A DNA stretch of 64,000 nucleotides from contig NZ_JABSQR010000004.1 of the NCBI RefSeq assembly GCF_013215705.1, positions 1-64,000 of the forward strand, in the 5' to 3' direction. This DNA is from Moritella sp. (GTDB lineage: Bacteria > Pseudomonadota > Gammaproteobacteria > Enterobacterales > Moritellaceae). Of the stretch, positions 1 through 9,572 are shown in pieces (position 1 is the first letter of the stretch; each line of letters starts with the position of its first letter). Position numbers and translations under genes: made by a program. Under the pieces are notes generated by a model. It had not been told where the DNA came from and searched no databases. It saw only the letters and a program-made list of their open reading frames with translations.

Positions 1-1
1 T

Positions 2-449
2 AAAGCGGCTATCGCTGCTGCAATCGCCCGCGCTAAAGCCAAAAAAGCGGCAGCACAATCACAAAGTGAAGCAACGGGATCGATAACAGAACCGCCTGCG
101 CCTGCCGTCGATGCCAAGAAAGCGGCTATCGCTGCAGCAATCGCCCGCGCTAAAGCCAAAAAAGCTGCCGCACAATCACAAAGTGAAGCAACGGGATCGA
201 CAACAGAACTACCGGCGCCTGCCGTCGATGCCAAGAAAGCCGCTATCGCTGCGGCCGTAGCCCGTGCTAAAGCAAAGAAAGCGGCAGCTAAAGAAACACC
301 ATCTACGCAACAGAAAACAACGGCAGCAGCAGCAGACTCACCTGCCCCTGCCGTTGATAACAAAAAAGCAGCTATTGCCGCAGCGATAGCGAAAGCAAAA
401 GCGAAAGCAAAAGCGAAAGCAAAAGCGAAAGCAAAAGCGAAAGCAAAAA
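2..449 (+). repeat. In-frame tandem repeats in the rsxC tail
   Basis: Two nearly identical 117-bp units start at 2 and 119. A third, more diverged unit starts at 236 and a fourth partial one near 365. They are followed by a 12-bp microsatellite (gcgaaagcaaaa, coding Lys-Ala) from about 385 to 449. All periods are multiples of three, so copy-number change alters the length of the protein tail without shifting the frame. Confidence 0.85.
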
Positions 450-475
450 AACTAGCCCAACTTGGTGACAAATAA
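2..475 (+). CDS. rsxC: Electron transport complex subunit RsxC/RnfC, 3' end only
   Basis: The reading frame is open from base 2 to a TAA at 473-475, directly upstream of rsxD. The visible part is the C-terminal tail of RnfC/RsxC, the NADH/FMN and 4Fe-4S subunit of the Rnf/Rsx ion-pumping oxidoreductase. The catalytic domains lie outside the window. The tail is built of Ala/Lys-rich repeats: units beginning [15 protein letters not shown] recur every 39 residues (starts near 2, 119 and 236) and again after 43 residues (near 365). It ends in a run of K-A dipeptides. Such Ala/Lys tails are usual in gammaproteobacterial RsxC and vary in length. Identity rests on the tail composition and on the rsxD-G-E genes that follow. 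Confidence 0.9.
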   Translation, partial: KAAIAAAIARAKAKKAAAQSQSEATGSITEPPAPAVDAKKAAIAAAIARAKAKKAAAQSQSEATGSTTELPAPAVDAKKAAIAAAVARAKAKKAAAKETPSTQQKTTAAAADSPAPAVDNKKAAIAAAIAKAKAKAKAKAKAKAKAKAKKLAQLGDK

Positions 476-476
476 C

Positions 477-1526
477 ATGGCATTTAGATTAACAAGCTCT
501 CCCCATAATCACAGTGGTAGCAGCACCAGTAACCTGATGCGTACCGTTATTTTAGCGACAATCCCAGGCATTGCCGCACAATGGTATTTTTTTGGTGCCG
601 GTAACCTCATCCATATTGTTTTAGCTTGTCTAACTGCAATTATTACTGAAGCGGTATTTCTTAAGATACGTAAACAACCAATACTCAATCGCGTGAAAGA
701 TAACAGCGCATTATTAACAGGCTTGTTGATCGGCATTTCAATACCCGGCTTTGCACCTTGGTGGATTAGTGTCATGGGTGCAGTATTTGCGATTGGTATT
801 GCAAAGCAGCTTTATGGTGGCTTAGGTCAAAACATCTTTAATCCTGCCATGGTTGCTTATGTAATGTTGCTTGTGTCATTCCCACTGCAAATGACAACTT
901 GGCCACCAGTAAGTGAAATAACGGGTTATGAATTATCGTTATGGGATGTCTTTAATGTTATTTTTTCAGGTGTTACCTTAGACGGTCATACCGCACATCA
1001 GTTGATGCAAAATATTGACGGTATCACGATGGCAACCCCCCTTGATACCTTAAAGACTGGCCTTGCGATGGGTCATACGGTTAGCGAGATACAAGCCAAA
1101 GAACAATTCAGTTGGTTATCAGGTTTAGGCTGGGAATGGATTAATTTAGCCTTCCTCGCAGGCGGTGTTTATTTACTCAGTAAGCGTGCAATCCTGTGGT
1201 ATATCCCAGTAGGCTTATTAGGTGGGCTATTTGTAATTAGCTTCATTGGTTTCCTATGGGATCCTGATTCTGTAGGTTCGCCAATCTTCCACCTGTTCTC
1301 TGGTGCAACCATGTTAGGCGCATTTTTTATTGCCACCGACCCGGTATCAGCATCAACAACACCAAAAGGTCGACTCATTTTCGGCGCATTAATTGGTTTA
1401 TTAGTTTATGCGATTCGAACTTGGGGTGGTTATCCTGATGCAATGGCGTTTGCAGTATTACTCGCTAACATGTGTGTACCGTTAATAGATTATTACACTC
1501 AACCCCGTGTTTACGGTCATAAATAG
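477..1526 (+). CDS. rsxD: Electron transport complex subunit RsxD/RnfD
   Basis: Integral membrane subunit of the Rnf/Rsx complex, which couples electron transfer to ion translocation and, in E. coli, keeps SoxR reduced. The 349-residue product closely follows E. coli RsxD (352 aa): it starts MAFRLTSSP, has KDNSALLTGLL and AKQLYGGLGQN, and ends IDYYTQPRVYGHK. Thr187 in DGITMATPLDT is the residue that carries the covalent FMN in the family. About ten hydrophobic segments are visible. I chose the ATG at 477, just after the rsxC stop, rather than an upstream TTG at 462, because it matches the family N-terminus. rsxG follows after 9 bases, indicating one operon. Confidence 0.97.
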   Translation: MAFRLTSSPHNHSGSSTSNLMRTVILATIPGIAAQWYFFGAGNLIHIVLACLTAIITEAVFLKIRKQPILNRVKDNSALLTGLLIGISIPGFAPWWISVMGAVFAIGIAKQLYGGLGQNIFNPAMVAYVMLLVSFPLQMTTWPPVSEITGYELSLWDVFNVIFSGVTLDGHTAHQLMQNIDGITMATPLDTLKTGLAMGHTVSEIQAKEQFSWLSGLGWEWINLAFLAGGVYLLSKRAILWYIPVGLLGGLFVISFIGFLWDPDSVGSPIFHLFSGATMLGAFFIATDPVSASTTPKGRLIFGALIGLLVYAIRTWGGYPDAMAFAVLLANMCVPLIDYYTQPRVYGHK

Positions 1527-1535
1527 GAGATCACC

Positions 1536-2171
1536 ATGTTCGTATCAATGAGAAAAAATGGTGTAATACTCGCCTTATTTGCCCTTGCTTGTACCTCTGT
1601 AGTTGCGATCACGAATGCGGTAACGAAAGACCGTATTGCAGAACAAGAGCAAATCCAATTACTGAAAATTATTAATCAATTATTACCTGAAGATAGTCAT
1701 GACAATAATATTTTCCAAAGCTGTAAATTAATGACCAATGAAGCGCTGCTTGGTACATCTGAGCCACAACGTATTTTCACTGCAACAAAAAATAATGAAC
1801 CAGTGGGCTACGCCATTGAAGGTATTGCACCAAAAGGTTATAGCGGTAATATTAAACTCGTTGTCGGTGTTGATACCGTCGGTAAAGTCACGGGTGTACG
1901 TATTCTTGGACACAATGAGACACCAGGATTAGGTGACAAAGTGGAATACCGTAAATCAAACTGGCTAGATGACTTTGTTGACCAGACACTCACCGAAGAG
2001 AATGCACATACTTGGGCCGTTACTAAAGATGGCGGTGACTTTGATTCATTCACAGGTGCTACTATTACACCTAGAGCAGTTGTGAGTTCAGTGAAAAATA
2101 TCCTCACCTTTTATCAATCAGATCAGTTCCCAGATCTAAGCAGTGCGCCTTCTTGTTGGAGTAAATCATGA
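1536..2171 (+). CDS. rsxG: Electron transport complex subunit RsxG/RnfG
   Basis: Periplasm-facing flavoprotein subunit of Rnf/Rsx, anchored by one N-terminal membrane helix (about residues 8-27). The family signature for covalent FMN attachment is present as [12 protein letters not shown], with the acceptor Thr at residue 176. [12 protein letters not shown] and KDGGDFDSF also match E. coli RsxG. The length of 211 aa is normal. AGGAGA lies 5 bases before the ATG. The 3' end overlaps the start of rsxE by four bases (ATGA), implying translational coupling. Confidence 0.97.
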   Translation: MFVSMRKNGVILALFALACTSVVAITNAVTKDRIAEQEQIQLLKIINQLLPEDSHDNNIFQSCKLMTNEALLGTSEPQRIFTATKNNEPVGYAIEGIAPKGYSGNIKLVVGVDTVGKVTGVRILGHNETPGLGDKVEYRKSNWLDDFVDQTLTEENAHTWAVTKDGGDFDSFTGATITPRAVVSSVKNILTFYQSDQFPDLSSAPSCWSKS

Positions 2172-2869
2172 GCCAATATCGCGATATTATCTATCAAGGA
2201 TTATGGAAAAATAATCCAGGTTTAGTACAAGTATTAGGGCTTTGCCCCCTACTTGCCGTAACGGCAACCGTCACCAATGCAATGGGGCTAGGGTTTGCAA
2301 CCTTGTTAGTACTTGTTGCGTCGAATACGACCATATCGCTGATACGTGAATACGTGCCAAAAGAGATCCGTATTCCTATTTTTGTCATGATTATTGCTTC
2401 ATTTGTAACAACAGTACAATTACTTATGAATGCCTATGTTTATGAATTGTATCAATCACTTGGTATTTTCATTCCGTTAATTGTAACCAACTGCATTATT
2501 ATTGGTCGTGCTGAAGCATTTGCATCACGTAATAAAGTCTTACCCTCTGCGGCTGATGGCTTCTTTATGGGTCTGGGTTTTGCAAGCGTATTAATTATAT
2601 TAGGCGCCATTCGTGAAGTGTTAGGTCAAGGTACACTCTTTGACGGTATGGATTTATTGTTAGGTGACTGGGCAAGTGTATTGCGTATTGAAGTGTTTCA
2701 TGCGGATACAAGCTTCTTACTCGCGATTTTAGCGCCCGGTGCATTCATCGGCATGGGCTTTTTGATGGCTCTAAAGCATATCATTGATGAACAGCTAGAT
2801 AAACGCCGTAAAGCACAGCCTGTTATTGAAGTTAAACCGGAAGCAGAAACTGAATCAGCAACAAATTAA
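2168..2869 (+). CDS. rsxE: Electron transport complex subunit RsxE/RnfE
   Basis: Multi-spanning membrane subunit of the Rnf/Rsx complex, 233 aa, of the NqrD/RnfE family that forms the ion channel together with RnfA. Visible family features are the N-terminal [19 protein letters not shown], which includes the conserved Cys thought to bind the intramembrane Fe-S centre, then [14 protein letters not shown] and [12 protein letters not shown]. The start overlaps the rsxG stop. The last 20 residues are a charged, variable tail. It is the last gene of the rsx operon before a terminator at 2925-2958, and nth follows, as in many gammaproteobacteria. Confidence 0.96.
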   Translation: MSQYRDIIYQGLWKNNPGLVQVLGLCPLLAVTATVTNAMGLGFATLLVLVASNTTISLIREYVPKEIRIPIFVMIIASFVTTVQLLMNAYVYELYQSLGIFIPLIVTNCIIIGRAEAFASRNKVLPSAADGFFMGLGFASVLIILGAIREVLGQGTLFDGMDLLLGDWASVLRIEVFHADTSFLLAILAPGAFIGMGFLMALKHIIDEQLDKRRKAQPVIEVKPEAETESATN

Positions 2870-2924
2870 TACGCTATTATTCCAGAACTAGAATCGTAGT
2901 TTACATAATAGTAAACAACTTGAG

Positions 2925-2958
2925 CCATACTGAATTATGATTATCAGTATGGTTTTTT
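2925..2958 (+). terminator. Rho-independent terminator after rsxE
   Basis: Nine-base arms (CCATACTGA / TCAGTATGG) with a 10-base loop are followed by six T. It sits between rsxE and nth, so nth probably has its own promoter or depends on read-through. Confidence 0.8.
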
Positions 2959-3024
2959 ATACCAATGGCATTAAATAAGTGAGCAATCATTTCATCAGAA
3001 AATGAAAACATATAGGATCAAGAT

Positions 3025-3666
3025 ATGAACAAGGATAAACGCCGTATTATTTTAGAGCGTCTGCGTGATAATAATCCCCATCCTGAAACTGAGTTAAACT
3101 TCTCTTCAGCATTTGAGTTACTCGTCGCTGTAACGCTGTCAGCTCAAGCAACAGATGTAAGCGTGAATAAAGCGACTAATAAACTTTTCCCTGTTGCCAA
3201 TACGCCACAAGCGATCTTTGACTTAGGTGTTGAAGGGCTAAAAGGCTATATCAAAACCATTGGTTTATACAACACTAAAGCCAATAACGTCATTAAAGCC
3301 TGTCAAATCTTATTAGAGAAACACAATGGCATTGTACCCGAGAATTTGGATGCTTTAGTGGAACTACCCGGTGTGGGCAGAAAGACTGCGAATGTGGTAT
3401 TAAACACTGCATTTGGGTGGCCGACAATCGCTGTTGATACCCATATCTTCCGCGTTTCAAACCGCACTAAATTAGCCATGGGCAAAAACGTTGATCAAGT
3501 AGAAGCAAAACTACTGAAAGTGATTCCAGCCGAATTTAAAGTTGATGTTCACCACTGGCTCATTTTACTCGGTCGCTATACCTGTATCGCCCGTAAACCA
3601 CGCTGTGGCTCTTGCCTGATTGAAGATCTTTGTGAGTATAAAGACAAAATATACCCTGAAGAGTAG
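3025..3666 (+). CDS. nth: Endonuclease III (DNA glycosylase/AP lyase)
   Basis: Base-excision repair enzyme that removes oxidised pyrimidines and cleaves the abasic site. The product is 213 aa (E. coli 211). It has the helix-hairpin-helix LPGVGRKTANVV with catalytic Lys120, catalytic Asp138 in AVDTHIFRV, and a C-terminal 4Fe-4S cluster with C-X6-C-X2-C-X5-C spacing (CIARKPRCGSCLIEDLC). It starts at an ATG with AGGATC upstream. The gene lies just downstream of the rsx operon, a conserved neighbourhood. Confidence 0.97.
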   Translation: MNKDKRRIILERLRDNNPHPETELNFSSAFELLVAVTLSAQATDVSVNKATNKLFPVANTPQAIFDLGVEGLKGYIKTIGLYNTKANNVIKACQILLEKHNGIVPENLDALVELPGVGRKTANVVLNTAFGWPTIAVDTHIFRVSNRTKLAMGKNVDQVEAKLLKVIPAEFKVDVHHWLILLGRYTCIARKPRCGSCLIEDLCEYKDKIYPEE

Positions 3667-3702
3667 CTTTAATTTTAAGAACCGCAGTTTGGATATGAAT
3701 AA

Positions 3703-3746
3703 CAGTAAAAAGCCGCGTTCAAGTCATTGAACGCGGCTTTTTACTG
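3703..3746. terminator. Bidirectional terminator between nth and satP
   Basis: A perfect 20-bp inverted repeat (CAGTAAAAAGCCGCGTTCAA and its complement) with a GTCA loop. The GC-rich stem is flanked by A and T tracts on both sides, so it can serve both convergent genes. Confidence 0.9.
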
Positions 3747-3766
3747 TTTAGTACTGTTTTTAGCTA

Positions 3767-4333
3767 TTATGCAAAAACAGGTTTACCAACAGGTAGAATT
3801 TCACGACCGTATTCGTTGTTCAGTACTTGCGCCATACTAAAGTACATTGCGCTTAAGCCACAGAAAATACCAACATAACCGGCGATCACACCAACAACTG
3901 CACTACCGCTAAAGTCGCGAGCAGCTAAAAGGAAAAATAATGCGGTTAGAGAAGCAAATACGATTTGTTTTGCACGCGGGTAACGTAAAGAACCAACAAA
4001 CAAACCTGCAGTAAATAAGCCCCACAACAATAAATACCAGCCCATAAAGCCAGCTGGACTCGCCGCTATGCCCATTTTAGGCATTAAAATCAGACCAACT
4101 AATGTTAACCAAAAGAAGCCATACGAAGTAAAGGCTGTCGTTCCAAATGTATCACCACGCTTGTAGCACAAAATGCCCGCGATAACTTGACTAATACCAC
4201 CGTAAAACATACCCATTGCAAGGATCATAGAATCCATAGGGAAAAAACCCGCATTATGGATATTTAATAAAACGGTAGTCATACCGAAGCCCATTAGGCC
4301 TAACGGTGCTGGATTAGCTAATTGTGTCGACAT
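3767..4333 (-). CDS. satP: Acetate/succinate:H+ symporter of the YaaH/SatP family
   Basis: Small membrane carrier for acetate and succinate. The 188-aa product is almost colinear with E. coli SatP (188 aa): LANPAPLGLMGFGMTTVLLN near the N-terminus (the GPR1/FUN34/YaaH signature), FYGGISQVIAGI, and TFGTTAFTSYGFFWLTLVG. Six hydrophobic helices are visible. It is convergent with nth and shares the terminator at 3703-3746. It stands alone, with a long AT-rich upstream region. Confidence 0.93.
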   Translation of the reverse strand: MSTQLANPAPLGLMGFGMTTVLLNIHNAGFFPMDSMILAMGMFYGGISQVIAGILCYKRGDTFGTTAFTSYGFFWLTLVGLILMPKMGIAASPAGFMGWYLLLWGLFTAGLFVGSLRYPRAKQIVFASLTALFFLLAARDFSGSAVVGVIAGYVGIFCGLSAMYFSMAQVLNNEYGREILPVGKPVFA

Positions 4334-4829
4334 TAATATAAAACCTGTGGAATATAAAGAAGCAGCGATTGTAGATTAATAGTTCTAACAGAGCAATTAG
4401 ATGCAGTTTAAAATATCGCCAAAATAATAAAAACAGCTATTTAAAGCTTGTTAAAACATTAAACACCACGCATTATTCATTCATTACAATGTATAAAATA
4501 CAACCAAACACAACGATAAACACAACCCAACCAGCTGTTATATAAGGACTTTAATCTTACCCGTTATTTTAATTAATATTAAAGCGTTGGCGGAATTAAG
4601 TTATAAAAATAAATTGAAAAAAAGTTATATTTTATTTTCACAGTTATTACCTTTAAATATAACGAATTGTAATTATATCGTTATAGGTTATAGGTTATAT
4701 AAAGTGTGTTCTTATATATTAAATAGCTAGGATCGTTGATCAATATAACTTTATCTTATATTGATTAAATAAGGAGCGTAATTTAATCACGAGTATTTAT
4801 TGGATGATTGATACACTGTAACCTCAGCG
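4334..4829. other. AT-rich intergenic region upstream of satP
   Basis: About 500 bases without a credible gene. It should hold the satP promoter (minus strand). A 7-base unit (GTTATAG) is repeated three times in tandem at about 4680-4700. I found no convincing operator or RNA. Confidence 0.5.
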
Positions 4830-5270
4830 TTACCATTCACCAACATTTTGCATTGAAGCCCAAGGTTCTTGTGGTATTAATTTGTCGCCTTTTTGTAATA
4901 ACTCGATAGAAATGCCATCCGGTGAACGGATAAATGCCATATAGCCATCACGTGGGGGACGATTAATCATAACGCCTGCAGCCTGTAAATTTGCGCATGT
5001 GACATAAATGTCTTCAACTTCATAAGCAAGATGACCGAAGTTACGACCACCTTCATATTCTTCTTCATCCCAGTTATAAGTAAGTTCAAGCGTTGGACGA
5101 GAAGTCTGTTTCGCTTGTTCAGCATCGCCTGGCGCAGCTAAGAAGATAAGTGAAAAGCGTGCGGCTTCATAATCATTGCGTTTAACTTCGATTAAACCGA
5201 GTTTATTGCAGTAGAAATCTAAAGATGCTTCTAAGTTTTTGACACGAACCATAGTATGTAAAAATTGCAT
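4830..5270 (-). CDS. gloA: Glyoxalase I family protein (probable lactoylglutathione lyase)
   Basis: Vicinal-oxygen-chelate fold enzyme, likely converting the methylglyoxal-glutathione hemithioacetal to S-lactoylglutathione. The product is 146 aa. All four metal ligands of E. coli GloA have counterparts: His5 (FLHTMVRV), Glu62 (LELTYNW), His80 (FGHLAYEV) and Glu123 (SIELLQ). A 10-15 residue insertion after residue 45 and a C-terminal extension distinguish it from the shortest GloA forms. Another VOC enzyme remains possible, but the metal site and the LELTYNW motif favour glyoxalase I. It lies 26 bases downstream of motY on the same strand. Confidence 0.85.
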   Translation of the reverse strand: MQFLHTMVRVKNLEASLDFYCNKLGLIEVKRNDYEAARFSLIFLAAPGDAEQAKQTSRPTLELTYNWDEEEYEGGRNFGHLAYEVEDIYVTCANLQAAGVMINRPPRDGYMAFIRSPDGISIELLQKGDKLIPQEPWASMQNVGEW

Positions 5271-5296
5271 AACACGTCCTATACTGCTGAGTGATA

Positions 5297-6187
5297 TTAA
5301 AGAATCGGTTGTCCTAATGATATCACAACGCGTTGATTTTTTTGTCGCTCAATAATATTACTATTCGATGCTATTTGGCTTTTTTCGCCATAACCATTGG
5401 TTTGTATTTCTAGGTTTTTAAGGCCATTGTCTAAAAAATATTGCTTAATATTCTCGGCACGTAGCGAGGATGTTTCTAAGTTTTGTAACTCATCACCGTA
5501 ACTACCAGTATAACTATCCACAACCACAACATTAATATCAGGGCTATATTGTAAGAATTCGGTAATCATCGCTAGCCGTTGCTGACTCTGCTGTGTTAAT
5601 TCATCACTTGCAGCATTAAAATCAAGTACTGAATAAGCAATGTCATCCAAGCTGTATGGGAGTAAATTGCTAACACACTCTAAGAATTCTTGATATTTAT
5701 TTTGAAAATTCACTGAAGACAATCCAACGCTAATAAATTCACCGCCGCGATACCAGTCTCTAAAATAAAATGTTGGATAATCACCCGAATCTAACGAGTC
5801 AAGCATACGCCAAGCGGGTTGTTCACTCACATAACCCGAAAATTGGCGATATAATTTAACATCGGCAAGATCTCTCGCTGCACTGCCCGGCTTCCAGTTT
5901 GGCGGTACCGAACGTAACGACGCCATTTCAGCTTGTGCAGGCAAACGTTTCATGTCTAATTCAAAATCAAGGTTGATGAGCTTGGATGCGCGACTAGTAA
6001 AGATGGCTTGACCATAACGAGGAATATCATGCTTTAGACTGCATTGCACAGGCGTAGAACGACTATTTTCCCATTGTGAAAATTCATAATTAGCAGCATA
6101 ATTTTTCATGCTAGCTGAAGCACTCGTTGAACCGAAAGCAACAAGTGAAGCAATTATAAAATGTTGGCAGTTATTCATACGGTTCAA
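5297..6187 (-). CDS. motY: Sodium-type polar flagellar protein MotY
   Basis: Component of the T ring that holds PomA/PomB stator units around a Na+-driven polar flagellar motor. The 296-aa product has an N-terminal signal sequence (about residues 1-25), a MotY-specific N domain (FTSRASKLINLDFELDMKRL, ASLRSVPPNWKPG) and a C-terminal OmpA/MotB-like peptidoglycan-binding domain (about 185-296; NGYGEKSQI, ERQKNQRVV). No other flagellar genes are nearby, which is common for motY. It is divergent from rnt, a conserved arrangement in vibrios and relatives. Confidence 0.93.
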   Translation of the reverse strand: MNRMNNCQHFIIASLVAFGSTSASASMKNYAANYEFSQWENSRSTPVQCSLKHDIPRYGQAIFTSRASKLINLDFELDMKRLPAQAEMASLRSVPPNWKPGSAARDLADVKLYRQFSGYVSEQPAWRMLDSLDSGDYPTFYFRDWYRGGEFISVGLSSVNFQNKYQEFLECVSNLLPYSLDDIAYSVLDFNAASDELTQQSQQRLAMITEFLQYSPDINVVVVDSYTGSYGDELQNLETSSLRAENIKQYFLDNGLKNLEIQTNGYGEKSQIASNSNIIERQKNQRVVISLGQPIL

Positions 6188-6417
6188 AATCCTGTTTCTT
6201 CGGAGCCTATATTAACTTATCGGTATTGAATTAAATAACTTGAGGCCCTTTTCTAAAAAAGTTAAGCATATCTCAAAATACCGACGATAGTAAAAGCCCC
6301 TAAATGTCATTCCCTGTTGATTATGCCGACAACTAACAATAAATTCGCAAAGTTGATTAGAGGACATGCGATTATTATGGCATAATCCCAGACAAGTCAA
6401 CACTAATAAATGATCAC

Positions 6418-7110
6418 ATGAGCACAACTGAAAAATCAGCTTTTAGCCAACGATTCCGTGGCTACTTCCCTGTTGTTATCGATATTGAAACAGCAGGATT
6501 TAATGCACAAACAGATGCTATGTTAGAGATCGCTGCTTCTATTCTTGAAATGGATGAAGATGGCTATCTTAAAATTTCGCATACTTTACACTTTAACGTT
6601 GAGCCATTTGAAGGAGCAAATTTAGAACAAGCGGCCTTAGACTTTACCGGTATCGACCCAACTAATCCACTACGTGGTGCAGTACCTGAACGCGAAGCGA
6701 TCACCGAGATCTATAAAGCGGTTCGTAAAGGCTTGAAGGATACAGGTTGTCACCGTGCAATAATGGTGGCACACAATGCGGCTTTCGATCACGCTTTTTT
6801 AAGTGCTGCATCGAATCGAGAAAAGATTAAACGTAATCCTTTCCACCCTTTTGCTACATTTGATACCACCACACTGGCGGGTTTAGCGGTTGGTCAAACC
6901 GTTCTTGCTAAAGCATGTGTGGCTGCTGGTATTCCTTTTGATCATAAACAGGCGCATTCAGCTAAATATGATACAGAACAAACTGCGCAACTATTTTGCT
7001 ATATTGTGAACAAATGGAAAGATATGGGCGGTTGGCCACTTCCTGTTCCAGAAGAAGAAACAGAACTAGAAACTGTAAGTGATGCCACGTTAAACACTGA
7101 CAGCGAATAA
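6418..7110 (+). CDS. rnt: Ribonuclease T
   Basis: DEDDh-family 3'-5' exoribonuclease that trims tRNA and stable-RNA 3' ends and turns over the CCA end. The 230-aa product carries the Exo motifs in order: DIETAGF (near residues 22-28, catalytic Asp and Glu), [10 protein letters not shown] (about 118-127) and [10 protein letters not shown] (about 180-189, the DEDDh His and final Asp). E. coli RNase T is 215 aa; the extra residues are an acidic C-terminal tail. It is transcribed divergently from motY across a roughly 230-base promoter region. Confidence 0.95.
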   Translation: MSTTEKSAFSQRFRGYFPVVIDIETAGFNAQTDAMLEIAASILEMDEDGYLKISHTLHFNVEPFEGANLEQAALDFTGIDPTNPLRGAVPEREAITEIYKAVRKGLKDTGCHRAIMVAHNAAFDHAFLSAASNREKIKRNPFHPFATFDTTTLAGLAVGQTVLAKACVAAGIPFDHKQAHSAKYDTEQTAQLFCYIVNKWKDMGGWPLPVPEEETELETVSDATLNTDSE

Positions 7111-7118
7111 ATCATTAT

Positions 7119-7185
7119 GCCCCTTTGTAACAACAAGTATCGCGAATCTTTCGAGACCCGTAATGTTGTAACTATAATAGGGGCA
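7119..7185. other. Large imperfect hairpin between rnt and the YfiM-like gene
   Basis: The outer arms TGCCCCT / AGGGGCA (7119-7125, 7179-7185) pair. Inside them ACAACA pairs with TGTTGT, and a short TCT-TTCG-AGA hairpin sits at the tip. It is followed by AAAATATTT. It may terminate rnt or be a small structured RNA. It is not a tRNA: no T-loop or anticodon arrangement fits. Confidence 0.4.
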
Positions 7186-7210
7186 AAATATTTAACATGT
7201 GTATTATTTC

Positions 7211-7567
7211 TTAAAACTTCCCCTTAATACCGATGATCGTAGTATCTGTTTCACTTTCATAGCGAAAATGTAACACAGTCGCACCGTAACTGATCCCAGC
7301 AATACAACCTAACATATTTGCGGCCATATCATTTTTACTAAACTCGTTCCCTTCTTGGCTCGCATCATACGTTTCCTTCAATACACCAATAGACAATCCG
7401 ACTAATAATGTCTGCCACCAACTCTCGGTGTACATCATAGTGGCACTGCAAATAATCGTTTCGCCAATAAAATGTTGCTGTTTATCGTTTTCTATACCTC
7501 CGGCATTTACGGAAGTAGAAATCAACATGAGTGAGACCAAAAATATACGTAGACACTGTGACGTCAC
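7211..7567 (-). CDS. YfiM-like (DUF2279-type) small exported protein
   Basis: The C-terminal part carries the pattern seen in E. coli YfiM and relatives: DKQQHFIGE, then a hydrophobic stretch, then LKETYDASQEGNEFS and a D..AN..G...GY-like end. The function is unknown in the family. The frame is open from an ATG at 7714, but I prefer a GTG at 7565-7567. It gives a clean 22-residue signal peptide (LRIFLVSLMLISTSVNA) and a 118-aa product close to YfiM length. The longer form (167 aa) would bury this signal sequence. There is no lipobox Cys, unlike E. coli YfiM. Confidence 0.6.
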   Translation of the reverse strand: MTSQCLRIFLVSLMLISTSVNAGGIENDKQQHFIGETIICSATMMYTESWWQTLLVGLSIGVLKETYDASQEGNEFSKNDMAANMLGCIAGISYGATVLHFRYESETDTTIIGIKGKF

Positions 7568-7714
7568 TAGCTCAGCCAATTTATGTATCGTTCGGATAGA
7601 TTTATTCACATAAGTCGAATAGGGAATAGTCTTAAGGATGAAATACCTATAAAAGCGAGTGCTGATTACAATAATATTGATTTTATTGTTATTTATTTTC
7701 GCTAAATTAATCAT

Positions 7715-8127
7715 GAATTATTAAACACCATAAAAATCTAACAATGCAGCCTAAACACACCGATTCTAATTCGAGAAATCCACCATAAAAACTTAATAAG
7801 TACAAATTTATTTTATAACGCATTCCCGTGCAATTTAGGTGTTAACGCTAGATATAGTTAATTAAAATCCTATAAAGAACCCAGTAGGACAGTAATAAAA
7901 GAACAAAAACCCAAATACATAAAGTAATGCTAGCACTCAAAATACTCTTCGCAACAAATGATAAATATAAAAATAACTATCAAATAGTTAAGGATTTTCA
8001 TTTTTAACGGCAATAGTTCACTGCATCTGCATAATTACCCATAAATAGACTTAAAATTCACTTATCTTATGCAGAATAGTTTTATATACTACCTTTAATA
8101 GAATTATTAACATTGGAAAGTAGATAA
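7715..8127. other. AT-rich intergenic region before the antiporter gene
   Basis: About 410 bases with no supported gene. It carries divergent promoters for the YfiM-like gene and the downstream antiporter-family gene. No clear operator was seen. Confidence 0.45.
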
Positions 8128-9453
8128 ATGAATCCTGTAGTTATCGCAGTGCTAGCTATGTTAATCCTCAGTTTTATGCGGATTAATGTGGTTGTAGCAC
8201 TCACAATTAGTGCCTTTTTAGGTGGGTTAATTGGTGGTTTACCTTTAGAAGAAGTTATTTCGGCCTTTAACTCAGGCTTAGGCGGTGGTGCGTCCATTGC
8301 ATTAAACTATGCCATGTTAGGTGCATTTGCCGTTGCCATCTCTAAGTCAGGTATTACTGACCTATTAGCGAAAAAAATCGTGAGTCGTTTAGGTAAAGGG
8401 GATTCTCAGCGCCAAATTAACCGCTTTAAATATGGTTTACTATTCACCTTATTATTAGTTGCTATCTCATCACAGAACGTTATTCCTGTTCATATCGCTT
8501 TTATTCCCTTACTTATTCCACCACTACTTGGTGTAATGAATAAATTAAAACTAGATCGCCGCGCAGTTGCTTGTGTGATCACGTTTGGTTTAACGGCGAC
8601 CTATATGTTCCTGCCTATCGGTTTTGGTGGTATCTTCTTAAACAATATTCTGCTTAAGAATCTAAATGATAATGGCGCAAATGTTGTTGCTGAACAATTA
8701 CTAACAGCAATGGCACTACCTGTGTTAGGTATGGTCATTGGTTTAATTATTGCAGTGACATTTAGCTACCGTAAACCACGTGAATATTTTGTTGAAAGCG
8801 AATTAACCGCTAAAGAAGAAAAACCAGTTGAGTTTAACCCTCGCCATATCATCGTGGCAATGGTTGCTATTGTTGCAGCACTCGGTCTGCAGTTAACCTA
8901 CAACTCAATCATTCTTGGTGCATTAACAGGTTTCATTATCTTTACGCTAGGTGGCGTGATCAAGTTCCACGAAACACAAGATATGTTCACCCGCGGTGTC
9001 CATATGATGGCGATGATTGGTTTCATTATGATCGCAGCATCAGGTTTTGCTGAAGTAATGAAAGCAACCAGCGGGGTTGACTCATTAGTTAATTCGATTG
9101 GCGGTGTCATTGGTGATAATAAAGGTCTGGCTGCATTATTAATGCTAGTGACAGGTTTATTAGTAACGATGGGGATTGGTTCATCTTTCTCTACAATCCC
9201 AATTCTTGCAACTATCTATGTACCACTTGCTTTGCAGTTTGGCTTCTCACCACTTGCAACTGCATCACTTGTGGGTACAGCTGCAGCGTTAGGTGATGCC
9301 GGTTCACCTGCATCTGACTCAACGTTAGGTCCAACGTCAGGTCTAAATGTTGATGGTCAACACGATCATATTCGAGACTCGGTGATCCCAACGTTCATCC
9401 ACTATAATATCCCGCTTATTATCTTTGGTTGGATAGCTGCAGTGACACTGTAA
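8128..9453 (+). CDS. Na+/H+ antiporter-family (COG2056-type) membrane carrier
   Basis: A 441-aa polytopic protein with about 11-12 hydrophobic segments. Family-type sequences include [20 protein letters not shown], the Gly/Ser-rich [19 protein letters not shown]-like stretch (about residues 350-370) and [19 protein letters not shown] (about 390-410). The family is annotated as Na+/H+ antiporter, and some relatives (B. subtilis YuiF) are linked to amino-acid transport, so the substrate cannot be fixed from sequence. GGAAAG lies 8-13 bases before the ATG. It stands alone and ends at a strong terminator at 9474-9501. Confidence 0.8.
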   Translation: MNPVVIAVLAMLILSFMRINVVVALTISAFLGGLIGGLPLEEVISAFNSGLGGGASIALNYAMLGAFAVAISKSGITDLLAKKIVSRLGKGDSQRQINRFKYGLLFTLLLVAISSQNVIPVHIAFIPLLIPPLLGVMNKLKLDRRAVACVITFGLTATYMFLPIGFGGIFLNNILLKNLNDNGANVVAEQLLTAMALPVLGMVIGLIIAVTFSYRKPREYFVESELTAKEEKPVEFNPRHIIVAMVAIVAALGLQLTYNSIILGALTGFIIFTLGGVIKFHETQDMFTRGVHMMAMIGFIMIAASGFAEVMKATSGVDSLVNSIGGVIGDNKGLAALLMLVTGLLVTMGIGSSFSTIPILATIYVPLALQFGFSPLATASLVGTAAALGDAGSPASDSTLGPTSGLNVDGQHDHIRDSVIPTFIHYNIPLIIFGWIAAVTL

Positions 9454-9473
9454 CAAGCTAAAATACACGTATT

Positions 9474-9501
9474 AAAAAGGGAAGCAATTGCTTCCCTTTT
9501 T
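9474..9501. terminator. Bidirectional terminator after the antiporter gene
   Basis: A continuous perfect palindrome centred on CAATTG, with AAAAA on one side, TTTTT on the other and a GGGAAG stem. It lies between convergent genes (antiporter and grxD). Confidence 0.85.
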
Positions 9502-9572
9502 CGTATTCTGATTATGGTTACAAGCGATTAATAGCGCTTATAACACAACGAACACTTAATCACTATTAACAG

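Noticed and set aside
2-449. CRISPR-like periodic repeats
   Set aside because: Repeats are coding, in frame, directly adjacent and lack unique spacers; they are the RsxC tail.
7119-7185. tRNA-like folding of the region after rnt
   Set aside because: It has 7-base outer arms but no T-loop, D-loop or anticodon stem in the right places; recorded only as a hairpin.
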